Assembly (NCBI GenBank): GCA_016713035.1
Contig: JADJPW010000001.1
Coordinates: 62,001 to 126,000, forward strand
From: Verrucomicrobiaceae bacterium
GTDB lineage: Bacteria; Verrucomicrobiota; Verrucomicrobiia; Verrucomicrobiales; Verrucomicrobiaceae
DNA: 64,000 nucleotides
Direction: 5' to 3'
A program made the translations under genes and the position numbers. Numbering within the stretch: the first letter of the stretch is position 1; every line of letters starts with the position of its first letter. Below, in pieces: positions 8,765 through 18,182 of this stretch. The notes below the pieces were generated by a model that saw only the letters and a list, made by a program, of their open reading frames with translations, had not been told where the DNA came from and did not search any database.

Positions 8765-8863
8765 ACTCAAAAGTTGCTCTCCTTCCCACAATCAAGCCGC
8801 TTTGGGTTTCGGTGCTCTGTGGCAACATCCTCGGTGCTCGTGGCGTTTCGCACTCTGCACACC

Positions 8864-10582
8864 ATGAAATCCATCTTCAGCCTCATTTTACTCACGCCGG
8901 GCCTGCTTTATGCGGAGCTGAGCGTGCCGCATTTCTTCAGTGATCACATGATTCTCCAGCGGGAGCGTGCTGCGGCGATCTGGGGGCATGCGGATGCCGG
9001 GGCGGAGGTGAGCGTGGCCTTCAAGGGCAAGTCTGCGAGCTCCAAGGCGGGTGCGGATGGCAAATGGCGTGCCCAGATCGAAACCGGTGCCGCAGATGCC
9101 ACTGGCGCAGTGCTGACCATCTCGGCTGGCAAAGACAAAATCGAGATCAAGGATGTGCTCGTGGGCGAGGTGTGGTTCGCCTCCGGCCAGTCGAACATGT
9201 TTTACACGATGGGTCGGTCCCCAGAGTATGCCGGACTCATCGCCGAGTCGAATCACCCTGCCCTGCGCATGTTCAATGCGCCGCTGGTGACGGCGGAGCA
9301 GAATCAGGACGACATCGAAGGCAACTGGCAGGCATCCACACCAGGGACGGTGGCGGATTTTTCCGCCGTCGCGTTCTTCTTTGCGCGGAAGCTGCATCTG
9401 GAGCTGGGCATCCCTATCGGCGTGATCAAATCCGCCTGGGGTGGCAAGCCCGTGGAGACCTTTACCAGCCGCGAGGCGCTCAATACGCTGCCAGGCACCA
9501 AAGCACTCGTCGATGCGATGCTGAAGGACGAGGCCAGCTACGAGCAAGCCAAAGCGCAAGCTGCTTATGAAACCAAGCTGGAGCAATGGAAGGCCACAAT
9601 GGCTGCCGCGAAGGGCAAATCGCCCGAGGAGCGCAAGCGCCTGCCCAAGAAGCCCGATGCGCCAAAGCGTCCACTGCTCACCGAGGGCCGGCCCGGCGTG
9701 CTCTATGCGGCGATGATCCACCCCTTCGTGGGCTACACCATGCGCGGAGCGATCTGGTATCAGGGCGAAGGCAATGCCAAGGCCGGAGCGGTGCCCTATG
9801 ACCAGACGCTGCCGCTCATGATCCGTGACTGGCGCCAGCGCTGGGCGGATGAGTTCAGTTTCTATTATGTGCAGCTCGCCAGTTACCGCGCACCTTCCAC
9901 CGCACCTGGCACGCCTGATCCATGGGCCCTTTGCCAGGATCGCATGCGCCGCGTGCTCGCTACCACGCCCAAGACTGGCATGGCCATCATCAACGATGTC
10001 GGTGAGGCCGGTGACATCCATCCGAAGAACAAAAAAGATCCCGGCGAGCGGCTCGCCCGCTGGGCATTGGCCAAAGATTACGGCAAGCAGCTCATCTACT
10101 CCGGTCCGCTCCTCCAAACCAGCACGGTCAAAGACAGCGCGATCCGCGTGACCTTCGATCATTGCGGCACGGGCCTGAAATCACGCGATGGCGCTGCGCT
10201 GAAGCGCTTTGAAATCGCGGGCGCGGACAAAGTCTGGAAATGGGCAGACGCCAAAATCGACGGCACCGACAGCGTCCTCGTCAGCAGCGCTGAGGTGAAG
10301 GCACCTGTGGCCGTGCGCTACGCCTGGGCCAGCAATCCAGAGGGCTCCAACCTCATCAATAGCGAGAGTTTGCCCACCTCGGTCTTCCGCACCGATGACT
10401 GGAATGATGTAGAGGTCCCCGCCGACACCGCAGCCGAGGATCGCCGCGCTCTGGGCGTGGAAATCCGCGCAATTGCCGCCGAGCGTGCCAAGCACGACCG
10501 CAAGAGCCCCGAGTACCAGGCCTTGAGCCAGAAGTTTCAAGAACTCATGACGAAGTTCAAAGCGGGTGCTCCGAAGAAGTGA
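8864..10582 (+). CDS. Secreted sialate O-acetylesterase-like SGNH hydrolase
   Basis: 572 residues from ATG 8864 (MKSIFSLILLTPGLLYA), a Sec signal peptide. An Ig-like N-terminal part (FFSDHMILQRERAAAIWGHADAGAEV) is followed by the SGNH core: block I VWFASGQSNM holds the nucleophile Ser, GAIWYQGEGNA is the Gly/Asn region, and the DIHPKNK motif provides the Asp-x-x-His pair. This is the sialate 9-O-acetylesterase/acetylxylan esterase family (DUF303), which removes acetyl groups from sialic acids or plant glycans. Residues ~225-270 are a lysine/alanine-rich insertion. The sialidase-like genes elsewhere in the window fit host- or mucin-type glycan use. The exact substrate is unknown. Confidence 0.85.
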   Translation: MKSIFSLILLTPGLLYAELSVPHFFSDHMILQRERAAAIWGHADAGAEVSVAFKGKSASSKAGADGKWRAQIETGAADATGAVLTISAGKDKIEIKDVLVGEVWFASGQSNMFYTMGRSPEYAGLIAESNHPALRMFNAPLVTAEQNQDDIEGNWQASTPGTVADFSAVAFFFARKLHLELGIPIGVIKSAWGGKPVETFTSREALNTLPGTKALVDAMLKDEASYEQAKAQAAYETKLEQWKATMAAAKGKSPEERKRLPKKPDAPKRPLLTEGRPGVLYAAMIHPFVGYTMRGAIWYQGEGNAKAGAVPYDQTLPLMIRDWRQRWADEFSFYYVQLASYRAPSTAPGTPDPWALCQDRMRRVLATTPKTGMAIINDVGEAGDIHPKNKKDPGERLARWALAKDYGKQLIYSGPLLQTSTVKDSAIRVTFDHCGTGLKSRDGAALKRFEIAGADKVWKWADAKIDGTDSVLVSSAEVKAPVAVRYAWASNPEGSNLINSESLPTSVFRTDDWNDVEVPADTAAEDRRALGVEIRAIAAERAKHDRKSPEYQALSQKFQELMTKFKAGAPKK

Positions 10583-10698
10583 TGAGCTGCCGCATGGCGA
10601 AAAACACCTCTCCACGGCTTCTTTTCATTTGAAGCAGCCACGATTTGCCGATCAAGGACAACTCGTCTTTTATTCATCCTCCTTTCCACTTCTGACTC

Positions 10699-12291
10699 AT
10701 GACTCTCACAGGCTCTCAACTCATCGCCGGACGCGAATCCGCTCCTCGTGGCCACTTTTACCATGGTGTGAACCCTGCTACTTCAGCCAAGCTGGAGCCT
10801 GCCTATGGCGACGCCACCGATCTGGAGGCCGATGAGGCACTCCAGGCCGCCGATGCCGCCTTTGATGATCTGCGCCTCGCTCCCGTGGAGACGCGTGCGG
10901 CCCTCCTGGAGGCTATCGCGGATCAAATCATGGCCCTGGGCGATGCGCTGCTGGAGCGTGCACACGCAGAGACCGGCCTGCCCATGGCACGCGTCACGGG
11001 CGAGCGCGGACGCGCCATCGGCCAGTGCAAGCTCTTCGCCGCACTCATCCGCGAGGGTTCCTGGGCAGATGCACGCATCGACCACGCAATCCCGGACCGT
11101 CAGCCTTTGCCAAAGCCGGACGTGCGCCGCGTGCTGGCCCCTATCGGCCCGGTGGTCATCTTTGGCGCATCGAATTTCCCCTTCGCCATCGGCGTCATCG
11201 GCACGGATACGGTGTGCGCACTCGCCGCAGGCTGCCCCGTCGTGGTGAAGGGCCACCCTGCCCATCCCGGCACCTGTGAGATGCTAGGCCGCGCAGTCAT
11301 GGCCGCGCTGAATCAAGTGGGGCTGCCCGCAGGCTGCTTCTCCCTCCTGCATGGCAAAGGCACCGACATCGGCATGTCGCTGGTGCGTCATCCGCTGACT
11401 CAGGCCGTCGGCTTCACGGGCTCACTGCGTGGGGGCCGTGCGCTCATGGATGCGGCAGCCGCGCGGCCACACCCCATCCCCGTGTATGCCGAGATGGGCT
11501 CCATCAATCCGGTCTTTGTCCTCCCAGGGGCACTCAAAGAGCGTGCCGCCAAAATCGCGGAAGGCTACATCGGCTCCGTCACCATGGGTGTCGGCCAATT
11601 TTGCACCAATCCAGCCATCGTCCTCGGACTCAAAGGCGCAGAGCTCGATCAATTCATCCGTGATGCCGCAGCAAATGCCGCCAAAGTGCCGCCCCAGAGC
11701 ATGCTCCACCGTGGCATCTGCGAGGCATATGATGCCGGCACCGCCGTCTGGAGCACCATCGCTGGCCTGGAGCTCGCTGGCCAATCCGAGGCCCCCGCCA
11801 GCCACGACGCCACCCAGGCCGCCTGCCGCATCTTTACCACCCAGCTCCCCGTCCTGGAGGCCAATGCCGAGCTGCGCCGCGAAGTCTTCGGTCCCTGCTC
11901 CATCATCACCCAGTGCGAGACATTGGAGGACATGCTCCGCTTTGCCAACAGCCTCGAAGGCCAGCTCACCGCCATGATCCACGGCACCGAGCAGGACCTG
12001 CGTGACTACGCGCCACTCATCCGCGTGATCGAGCGCAAAGTCGGCCGCCTCATCTTCAATGGCTACGCCACCGGCATCGAAGTCTGCCCCTCCATGCACC
12101 ACGGCGGCCCCTTCCCCGCTGCCAGCCACAGCTTCTTCACCAGCATCGGCACCGCCAGCATCTACCGCTTTGTGCGGCCTGTGTGCTACCAGGGCTTCCC
12201 AGACGAGGCCCTGCCGCAGCCGCTCCAGGCCAAGAACAGCCTCCACGCCATGCGCCTCGTCGATGGCACCCTCACACGCGACGACGCGTGA
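10699..12291 (+). CDS. Alpha-ketoglutarate semialdehyde dehydrogenase (2,5-dioxovalerate dehydrogenase)
   Basis: 530 residues, cytoplasmic NADP-dependent aldehyde dehydrogenase. Visible motifs are VVIFGASNFPFA (substrate/cofactor loop), the Rossmann glycine region VGFTGSLRGG, catalytic Glu in YAEMGSINPVF, and catalytic Cys in GVGQFCTNPA. GQFCTNP and AEMGSINP are typical of the 2,5-dioxopentanoate branch, which oxidises ketoglutarate semialdehyde to 2-oxoglutarate at the end of pentose, glucarate or hydroxyproline breakdown. The start MTLTGSQLIAGRES is typical. No companion dehydratase is adjacent. Confidence 0.9.
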   Translation: MTLTGSQLIAGRESAPRGHFYHGVNPATSAKLEPAYGDATDLEADEALQAADAAFDDLRLAPVETRAALLEAIADQIMALGDALLERAHAETGLPMARVTGERGRAIGQCKLFAALIREGSWADARIDHAIPDRQPLPKPDVRRVLAPIGPVVIFGASNFPFAIGVIGTDTVCALAAGCPVVVKGHPAHPGTCEMLGRAVMAALNQVGLPAGCFSLLHGKGTDIGMSLVRHPLTQAVGFTGSLRGGRALMDAAAARPHPIPVYAEMGSINPVFVLPGALKERAAKIAEGYIGSVTMGVGQFCTNPAIVLGLKGAELDQFIRDAAANAAKVPPQSMLHRGICEAYDAGTAVWSTIAGLELAGQSEAPASHDATQAACRIFTTQLPVLEANAELRREVFGPCSIITQCETLEDMLRFANSLEGQLTAMIHGTEQDLRDYAPLIRVIERKVGRLIFNGYATGIEVCPSMHHGGPFPAASHSFFTSIGTASIYRFVRPVCYQGFPDEALPQPLQAKNSLHAMRLVDGTLTRDDA

Positions 12292-12359
12292 GTCGGCAGC
12301 ACCACGCGTTTTTCCCCTCGCCCTAAAGCTGGGTATCGTTCAAAGTCTGCGCCCTCCTC

Positions 12360-14101
12360 ATGGCCCACGATCCCCAGCCTGCACACACGCCCCCTTTTGA
12401 CGTTCCCAGCGTCGGGGAGATGTCTGCGCTGCTGCCTCAGTATGAATTTGAAAAGCTCGCGGCCTTTGGCGGCATGGGGGCGGTGTATAAGGCACGGCAG
12501 GCCAGCCTCGACCGGCCTGTCGCCGTCAAAATCCTGCCCCCCGCCTACGGTGAGGATCACGCCTTTGCAGAGCGCTTCAAAAGTGAGGCACGGGCCATGG
12601 CACGGCTCAATCACACCCACATCGTCGCCGTCTATGACTTCGGCATCACCAGTGAGGGCCACTTTTACCTCGTCATGGAGTGGGTCCAGGGCCCCACGCT
12701 GCATGAGCTGATCCAAAAAGGCAGCATCCCGGTCAAAAAAGTAGCCGCACTCATGATGCAGCTCTGTGATGCCCTGCAGTTCGCCCACAGCCATAAAATC
12801 CTCCACCGCGACATCAAGCCCGGCAACCTCATGGTCAATGAGGAGAACCAGCTCAAAGTCGCCGACTTCGGGCTCGCACGCCCACTCACCGGCGAGGCAG
12901 AGGAAAACCCACTCGGCACCCCAGATTACGCCGCGCCAGAAATCATGGGCGGCGCCTCCGTCGATCAGCGCACGGACATCTTTGCCGCAGGCATCGTCCT
13001 CTACGAAATGCTCACCGGTCGCGTGCCAGGAAAGCCGCACCGCAGTGTGACCGAGTTCTCCCCCGTCCCTGCACGGTGGGATGACATCATCGCCAAAGCC
13101 ACCGCCCCAGATCCGGCCCAGCGCTACCCCGACGCACTCGAATTCCGCGCCCACATCGCCGCCGCACTCAATCAGGCCGCCGCAGCAGCCACAGGATCGC
13201 TCAACGCCGTGCCGGTCGCAGAGCCGGTCTCGAATTCCAGCTCCCCATTGCCGAAGCTGGCCTTCATCGCATCCATCGTACTCGCAGCCGCTTTCTTCAT
13301 CCTTATGCCCAAAACGGAGTTGGAGCCCAAAACCGCCCCCATCACCGAAAAGGCCGAAAAAGCCGAAAAAACTGAAAAGCAGAAGCTCCCGCGCCCGACG
13401 ACGAAAAGCCCGTAACCGTCAAAAAAGCGCCCCAAATCTCCGCGCAACCGCCCGAGCCCCCCAAAGCCCCCGAAACCGCTCCCCCTGCCCCTCCATCTCC
13501 CAAAACTTCCCCTCCAGCCCTCACCGCCTCCACTACTCCGCCTCCGACTCCGACCCCGCTTCCAACTCCCTCTCCCACGCCACCGCCCCCAGCCCCCACC
13601 ATCGCCGAGCTCCTCGCCAAGCTCGAAGCGGATGATCCAGAGCTCACGCAGATCCTCGTCGGTGTCGGAGCCGAGTGGAGTGCCCACACCGAGGCCAATC
13701 CCGGCCCAGCGCTCAAAGAACTCGCCAGCAAGTACATCCCCGCCTTGCAGCGCTCCCTCACCGGACTCTCAGTCGATCAGCGCAACCACATCCTCACCGA
13801 GATCTCCCACGTCGCCAATCAGCAGGCCCTCCCTGCCCCCGCCGACACATGGCCCCCTACCCTGAAGACCCTGCGCAGCACCTACGACTCGCAGAGCTCT
13901 GCCATCCAGACCAAATCCGCCCAAGCCGCCGCCGCTCTGGCCAAAACCAACCACGAGGCCCTGCTCGAAATCGCCAAATCCCGAGCCGCCAAAGGCGACA
14001 TCAATGGAGCCAAGCGGGCCGAGGCCGCCGCTGCCGCCCTCTTAAAAATCCAGGGCCAGCCCACGCTCGAAGCCATCAAAGAACTCGGCAGTAAAATGTA
14101 G
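12360..14101 (+). CDS. Membrane-anchored Ser/Thr protein kinase, frameshifted
   Basis: The kinase domain covers residues ~28-270: Gly-rich FGGMGAVYKA, Lys57 in VAVKIL, HRDIKPGN with Asp151, DFG at 169-171 and the activation segment GTPDYAAPEI. One transmembrane helix lies at ~299-317 (LAFIASIVLAAAFFILM). The frame ends early at 13415, but the next frame continues: adding one A to the run at 13375-13378 gives KAEAPAPDDEKPV, a ~70-residue Pro-rich linker and a helical C-terminal domain ending at 14101, 580 residues in all. A base deletion error is likely. The C-terminal part would be extracytoplasmic. Substrates are unknown. Confidence 0.85.
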
Positions 14102-14122
14102 CCCGCCGCCTGCGCCCCTTCA

Positions 14123-14160
14123 GCCCGGCGGAGCCCAACCAAAGCTCCACCGGGCCTTTA
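14123..14160 (+). terminator. Possible terminator after the Ser/Thr kinase gene
   Basis: A 12-base stem with one mismatch (14123-14134 with 14144-14155) is followed by only a short CTTTA. The weak T tract makes this uncertain. Confidence 0.45.
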
Positions 14161-14322
14161 AGTGACCGTTCTGTCCCCCAATCATGAAGTGACAGCCCAG
14201 CTCGATTCATAAGCGAGACCGTGAAGACCCGCCGCTACATCCCATAGCAACCACCGGGCCAATTCAGCGCACGATTCACGCTGAATTGCCATTTTACCAA
14301 AAACGCCTCCGCCATGCCAGCC

Positions 14323-16830
14323 TCACTTCTCCAGGCGTGAGAGCAGCGCTTTGGCCTTATCCACGTCGATTCGGCCAGCAGGCAGATCAAAACCCAGCGT
14401 ATCGCCATTCGGCGTGAAGCCGCCACCATCCACGTCGATGTAGATCGGGTTGTTATACGCACAAGGCCGCATCTTTGCGTAATCACTGGTCCCAAAGCCG
14501 ATCTCCTCATTCCCATCCTCATCGATCGCGACCACGATGAGGTGCGCATCCTTTTGCAACGGGATGTGGATCTTCTCATCGAACTTCACCACACCGTCTT
14601 TGAACATCGCGGCATGCGTGGCACGCGTGAAGTTCAGCTTCGGATCAGGCCGTGCGTTCACCAGCACCTGGACGCGGTCGATGTCCATCCAGTCCGTGCA
14701 CTGCACACGCACATGCAACTCCGTCCCACCCGTGGCGCGGTCATCGTCACCTGCGATTTTGCCATTTTGCGTCGTCACCTCCAGAAAGGGCCCCGTGGAG
14801 AGCACGATATGACCCGCCTTCGCATGCGGAGAGAGCTCCGCCCAGTCGATCTGCTGCGGCTCATCGCTCCGGCTCGGCAGGTAGCAGCGCCAGCAGCCCA
14901 CACCATTGCCATAAACCGAGTGCGCATCCGCCACCCCCACCGCCGTGACACGCAGCCCTTGATTCAAAAGCTGCCGCCAGATGAATTCACGCACCGTGCT
15001 CACCTTCGTCGCGATACTGCCCGCCGGACGGCTCAGACGATACGGCGCCTCGGCCAAAATATCCGTGCCGGGGCCGTTTTGGCTCTCGCTACCGTCGATC
15101 ATCGCCCCCACACCGATGAAGCCACCATCCGCGATGCCATCGCTATCACGGTCGATGAACATATTGCTCAGATCAGGGTGATTGAACTGAATCCAGCGAT
15201 CCGCCCGCTCCCCCTGCCAGCGGCGCAGTGTCAGCGCGGTGATACGCGGATCATCATTCCACACAGGAGCACCCCCATCCTGCTTCAGCGCATCTGGCTC
15301 AAAGGGGAAGGCATTGAAGTGCTGCCTGCTACCCGTCAGCTCCATGCCTTTGACCGTTTTGATGTGCTTTTCCAGTCCCAGAGCCTTGATCGTCGGTTCC
15401 CAGTCGTAGAGCCGATTGTGCTCCGTCGTGGGAGCGAACTCCAGGTGCTCCGCCGCGATGTTGATCAGCCGTCCGTCCGTATAGCAGACGTTGTCACCGC
15501 TGGGCGTGCTGTGATTGTGAAAATCCGCACTGATCCAGCCCTTCGTATTCACCAGCCGCTTGAGCGTCCCTTTGAAAACATGCTCCTTCGCGGCCTCCAG
15601 TGTCACCTCCTGGATCAGATGGCCATATTCCGGCCCACGCACCACGACGACGCGATACTTCCCCGGCGGGAGCTGCTGGGTGAAGCGGCCATTCTCACTG
15701 TGATACTGATCCACACAGCCATGGGCACGATGTTTTGGCCCCAGATCCAGCTTCGGCGCAGCAGCATCCAGCGGCGTGAAGTGTGCCTTACACGGGATAG
15801 CAGCCCCAGCCTCGTCACTGATCTCAAAGCGGATGCGTGCGGCATTTGGCAGCGTGAGCTTTGGCGGCTGAATGCTGCCCTCTGCCACGCTGAAGCTCAC
15901 CACCGCCTGCGGACGGCCTAAATCGTCGATCTTCAGCTCCGCAGCCCCCAGCGGCATCTTGAAGCTGTAATAGCCCTCCGCATCCGCATAGGCAGCGACG
16001 CTGCTCTTTCCCAAAGGCACATGGATCGTCGCCGTGGAGATACCTTTGCCATCCGTGCCCACGATCTGGCCCTTCACCTCACCCGTTTTTTCACCCTTCA
16101 CAGCCAGCACCTCACCCACAGCCTGCGCTGGCGATGTACCGACCGCAAAGAAGCGTGTGATGACCACTTCTTTGCCCGCTGGGATCTCCACCGTATCCGC
16201 CAGCTTCTCCACGCCACTCACACTCAGTGTCGCGAAAGCGTAGCCGCAATGATGCGCTGGATTGATGGCATCCGACCAGCGGATGCCACCTGCGGCCGTG
16301 CCCGTGCTGTCAAAGCGGGTAAAGTCATCCTTCGTGCTCGTTTGCTGCGGCTTATCCGTCTCATTGCGCAGCACCGTGGTGATGAAGATGCCCTGCACGC
16401 CATCTTTGACGCGGTACTCATGCCTTTTGAAGACGCCGCCATTCTTCGCCGCCGTCGTCACCGACTCCACCGCCGCAGCACCGTCTTCCTTCACATTCGC
16501 CACACGCACATAACTCACCTGCCCATGCCCGCAGGGGCTGTAAATCACCAGTTGATCATTGTTCTGCCCACGCAGCGTGATGTCATAAAGCGCACCAGGC
16601 GTGACCCCGTCCTCACCATAAAAAGTGCTCATATTCGCCCGGCGATTCGGCGCATTGTGCGAGATCACAGCCTCCACCTTATCACTGCGCAGCACGAAAT
16701 CGCCACGGATACCATCCGCCTCCTTGCCACCAGGCAGCTCCGATTCACGACCAAGCGCCGCCTCAAAAACTTCAGCAGCAGAGAGCCTGCTGACAAGCAG
16801 CAGCGGGAGGAGCAAGAGACATTTCATCAT
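14323..16830 (-). CDS. Secreted CehA/McbA-family PHP-type metallohydrolase
   Basis: 835 residues from ATG 16830; a second ATG follows at once (MMKCLLLLPLLLVSRLSA, signal peptide). The N-terminal half is beta-rich. A carboxypeptidase-regulatory-like beta sandwich lies near residues 270-330 (KGQIVGTDGKGISTATIHV). The PHP-like metal site starts near residue 436 with DFHNHSTPSGDN, continues with APTTEHNR and includes VGVADAHSVYG near 635. CehA (carbaryl hydrolase) and McbA belong to this family, but the natural substrate here is unknown. The position next to the AT-rich operon appears accidental; the two are divergent. Confidence 0.75.
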   Translation of the reverse strand: MMKCLLLLPLLLVSRLSAAEVFEAALGRESELPGGKEADGIRGDFVLRSDKVEAVISHNAPNRRANMSTFYGEDGVTPGALYDITLRGQNNDQLVIYSPCGHGQVSYVRVANVKEDGAAAVESVTTAAKNGGVFKRHEYRVKDGVQGIFITTVLRNETDKPQQTSTKDDFTRFDSTGTAAGGIRWSDAINPAHHCGYAFATLSVSGVEKLADTVEIPAGKEVVITRFFAVGTSPAQAVGEVLAVKGEKTGEVKGQIVGTDGKGISTATIHVPLGKSSVAAYADAEGYYSFKMPLGAAELKIDDLGRPQAVVSFSVAEGSIQPPKLTLPNAARIRFEISDEAGAAIPCKAHFTPLDAAAPKLDLGPKHRAHGCVDQYHSENGRFTQQLPPGKYRVVVVRGPEYGHLIQEVTLEAAKEHVFKGTLKRLVNTKGWISADFHNHSTPSGDNVCYTDGRLINIAAEHLEFAPTTEHNRLYDWEPTIKALGLEKHIKTVKGMELTGSRQHFNAFPFEPDALKQDGGAPVWNDDPRITALTLRRWQGERADRWIQFNHPDLSNMFIDRDSDGIADGGFIGVGAMIDGSESQNGPGTDILAEAPYRLSRPAGSIATKVSTVREFIWRQLLNQGLRVTAVGVADAHSVYGNGVGCWRCYLPSRSDEPQQIDWAELSPHAKAGHIVLSTGPFLEVTTQNGKIAGDDDRATGGTELHVRVQCTDWMDIDRVQVLVNARPDPKLNFTRATHAAMFKDGVVKFDEKIHIPLQKDAHLIVVAIDEDGNEEIGFGTSDYAKMRPCAYNNPIYIDVDGGGFTPNGDTLGFDLPAGRIDVDKAKALLSRLEK

Positions 16831-17035
16831 AAATAGAAGTCGTGAAACCAACCACCAGCCCCATTCTTTCTCACAGGCAGGTAAAAAGAACGTCGCCGTG
16901 CCTGCACAAGGTCCTCCATCTCCACACAAAAGAATCCTCTTTGGGAAACGCGGATGCACCGCACACCACAGACTTCATGCAGAAGCAGCTAGCGCAGGGT
17001 GACACAAGCTGGGCTAAGTTGTCGGACCAATAACA

Positions 17036-17152
17036 ATGACAACAAAGAAACCAGCTACTTATTTGAGTCGGAGAGACCGTATTCGAGGCGCTGTATGGGT
17101 AGTGTTGGATACCTTCCCATTATTGCGGCATCAGGGAGGATTAGACAGCTAA
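17036..17152 (+). CDS. Possible small protein of 38 residues upstream of the operon
   Basis: Frame from ATG 17036 to TAA 17152, reading MTTKKPATYLSRRDRIRGAV and then WVVLDTFPLLRHQGGLDS. The basic N-terminus and hydrophobic centre look protein-like, and it has the AT-rich codon style of the operon behind it. No recognised family and no clear ribosome site. It could be the N-terminal remnant of a longer gene or chance. Confidence 0.25.
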   Translation: MTTKKPATYLSRRDRIRGAVWVVLDTFPLLRHQGGLDS

Positions 17153-17162
17153 AAAAATTATG

Positions 17163-17176
17163 GCATCACGTGATGC
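17163..17176. promoter_or_regulatory. Perfect palindrome, possible operator of the four-gene operon
   Basis: GCATCACGTGATGC is a perfect 14-base palindrome, 65 bases before the first start codon of the operon. Its size suits a dimeric regulator. No regulator gene is next to it, so binding is inference. Confidence 0.4.
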
Positions 17177-17240
17177 ACTTTTCTTTAGAAAGCCCCATTT
17201 TAAAGTTGCGTGTCAAGTTGGAATTTGAAATACTCGTAGC

Positions 17241-18179
17241 ATGATGAATGCTCAATACCCTGATGAAGTTAGTTCTGCCAAAAGGTATCTGAATCAACAC
17301 TACGCCGTCAAATCGGCTTTCGATAATCGAACGGCTCTCCGGGAAGGTGCCGATCTTACTTTGGGGGCGGCTGAGGCAGGCATTGAGCGTGAAGATTTGC
17401 ATTACGGGATGGGCCTCGACTTCGCGAATTGGCTCGTCAACAAAAGACGTGAATCTCGCTATCAAAAAAGCAAGAATCGCCTACCAAAGATTGTCGCTGA
17501 GGGCGACTCATGGTTTCTCCATCCCCTGGTCTCCGATATCATTGATAACCTCAGCGATACCTATGCTGTTAAATGTTTAGCTGCAGCAGGAGATGAGTTT
17601 ATTCAGATGATTGAGGCCCAGGATAGTATTTCCTCAGCACTCATAGAAGAGGATTCGTCCATACTCCTGTTAAGTGGGGGGGGGAATGACTTACTTGGAG
17701 ATCGTTTTGTGAATTGGCTCCGAGAAAGACCAAGCGATGGGGCCTTCACGCCTACAGATATTCTCAATGAAGACTACTCTCAGATGCTCAATAAAGTGCT
17801 AACTGAGTATGGAAACTTATTCGACCACCTCTTTACAAAGCACAATAAACTTCGCGTGATTACTCATGGTTATGACTATGTCATTCCTCGCTACGGCAAA
17901 GAGGGCAAGTGGCTAGGCAGTGCTTTGGAAGTTCGCGGCTTTGACTCTCGCTACGAGAATGAGCGCCGAGGAATCGTTCGGGAAGTGGTCAATCAGTTCA
18001 ACCAACGACTGAAACTGCTAGCAGACGATTTTAATAGCCGCAATGGTGGTAAGGAGCGTGTATTGGTTGTTTCCGGACTAAATGTCGTGCAATCATGGTA
18101 TGATGAGATCCATCCTGACGCAGAAAACGCAGGCAAAATTGCGGAGCTATTCCATGAAAAACTCAGATCGCTTTTGTGA
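17241..18179 (+). CDS. Cytoplasmic SGNH-fold hydrolase, first gene of candidate defence operon
   Basis: 312 residues; ATG at 17241 and again at 17244. All SGNH/GDSL blocks are visible: block I VAEGDSWF with nucleophile Ser90, the oxyanion Gly in AAAGDE (117), block III SGGGNDLLG with Asn149, and block V DEIHPDA with Asp288 and His291. The family hydrolyses esters of lipids, sugars or acyl groups. There is no signal peptide or membrane segment, unusual for the many secreted SGNH enzymes of this phylum, so it probably works inside the cell. The first ~80 residues are a helical extension. The stop is three bases before the next start. I infer an effector that may attack lipid or acylated targets. 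Confidence 0.8.
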   Translation: MMNAQYPDEVSSAKRYLNQHYAVKSAFDNRTALREGADLTLGAAEAGIEREDLHYGMGLDFANWLVNKRRESRYQKSKNRLPKIVAEGDSWFLHPLVSDIIDNLSDTYAVKCLAAAGDEFIQMIEAQDSISSALIEEDSSILLLSGGGNDLLGDRFVNWLRERPSDGAFTPTDILNEDYSQMLNKVLTEYGNLFDHLFTKHNKLRVITHGYDYVIPRYGKEGKWLGSALEVRGFDSRYENERRGIVREVVNQFNQRLKLLADDFNSRNGGKERVLVVSGLNVVQSWYDEIHPDAENAGKIAELFHEKLRSLL

Positions 18180-18182
18180 GGC

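Larger units (their letters stand above)
16831..17240. other. 410-base divergent intergenic region at the edge of the AT-rich operon
   Basis: No well-supported gene. Composition changes from GC-rich to AT-rich around 17030. It holds a 38-codon open frame (17036-17152) and a perfect 14-base palindrome (17163-17176), both listed separately. No tRNA, integrase or clear attachment site is visible at this border. Confidence 0.6.

Noticed and set aside
8888..10162. Minus-strand open frame of 424 codons
   Set aside because: Lies opposite the SGNH esterase, whose motifs are unambiguous; a GC-rich shadow.
14542..15921. Plus-strand open frame of 459 codons inside the PHP hydrolase gene
   Set aside because: Composition is Arg/His-rich as expected for an antisense shadow; the minus-strand protein has clear PHP motifs.
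16999..17244. 81-codon frame overlapping the operon start
   Set aside because: No protein-like features; it overlaps the first gene start out of frame and competes with a better 38-codon frame.
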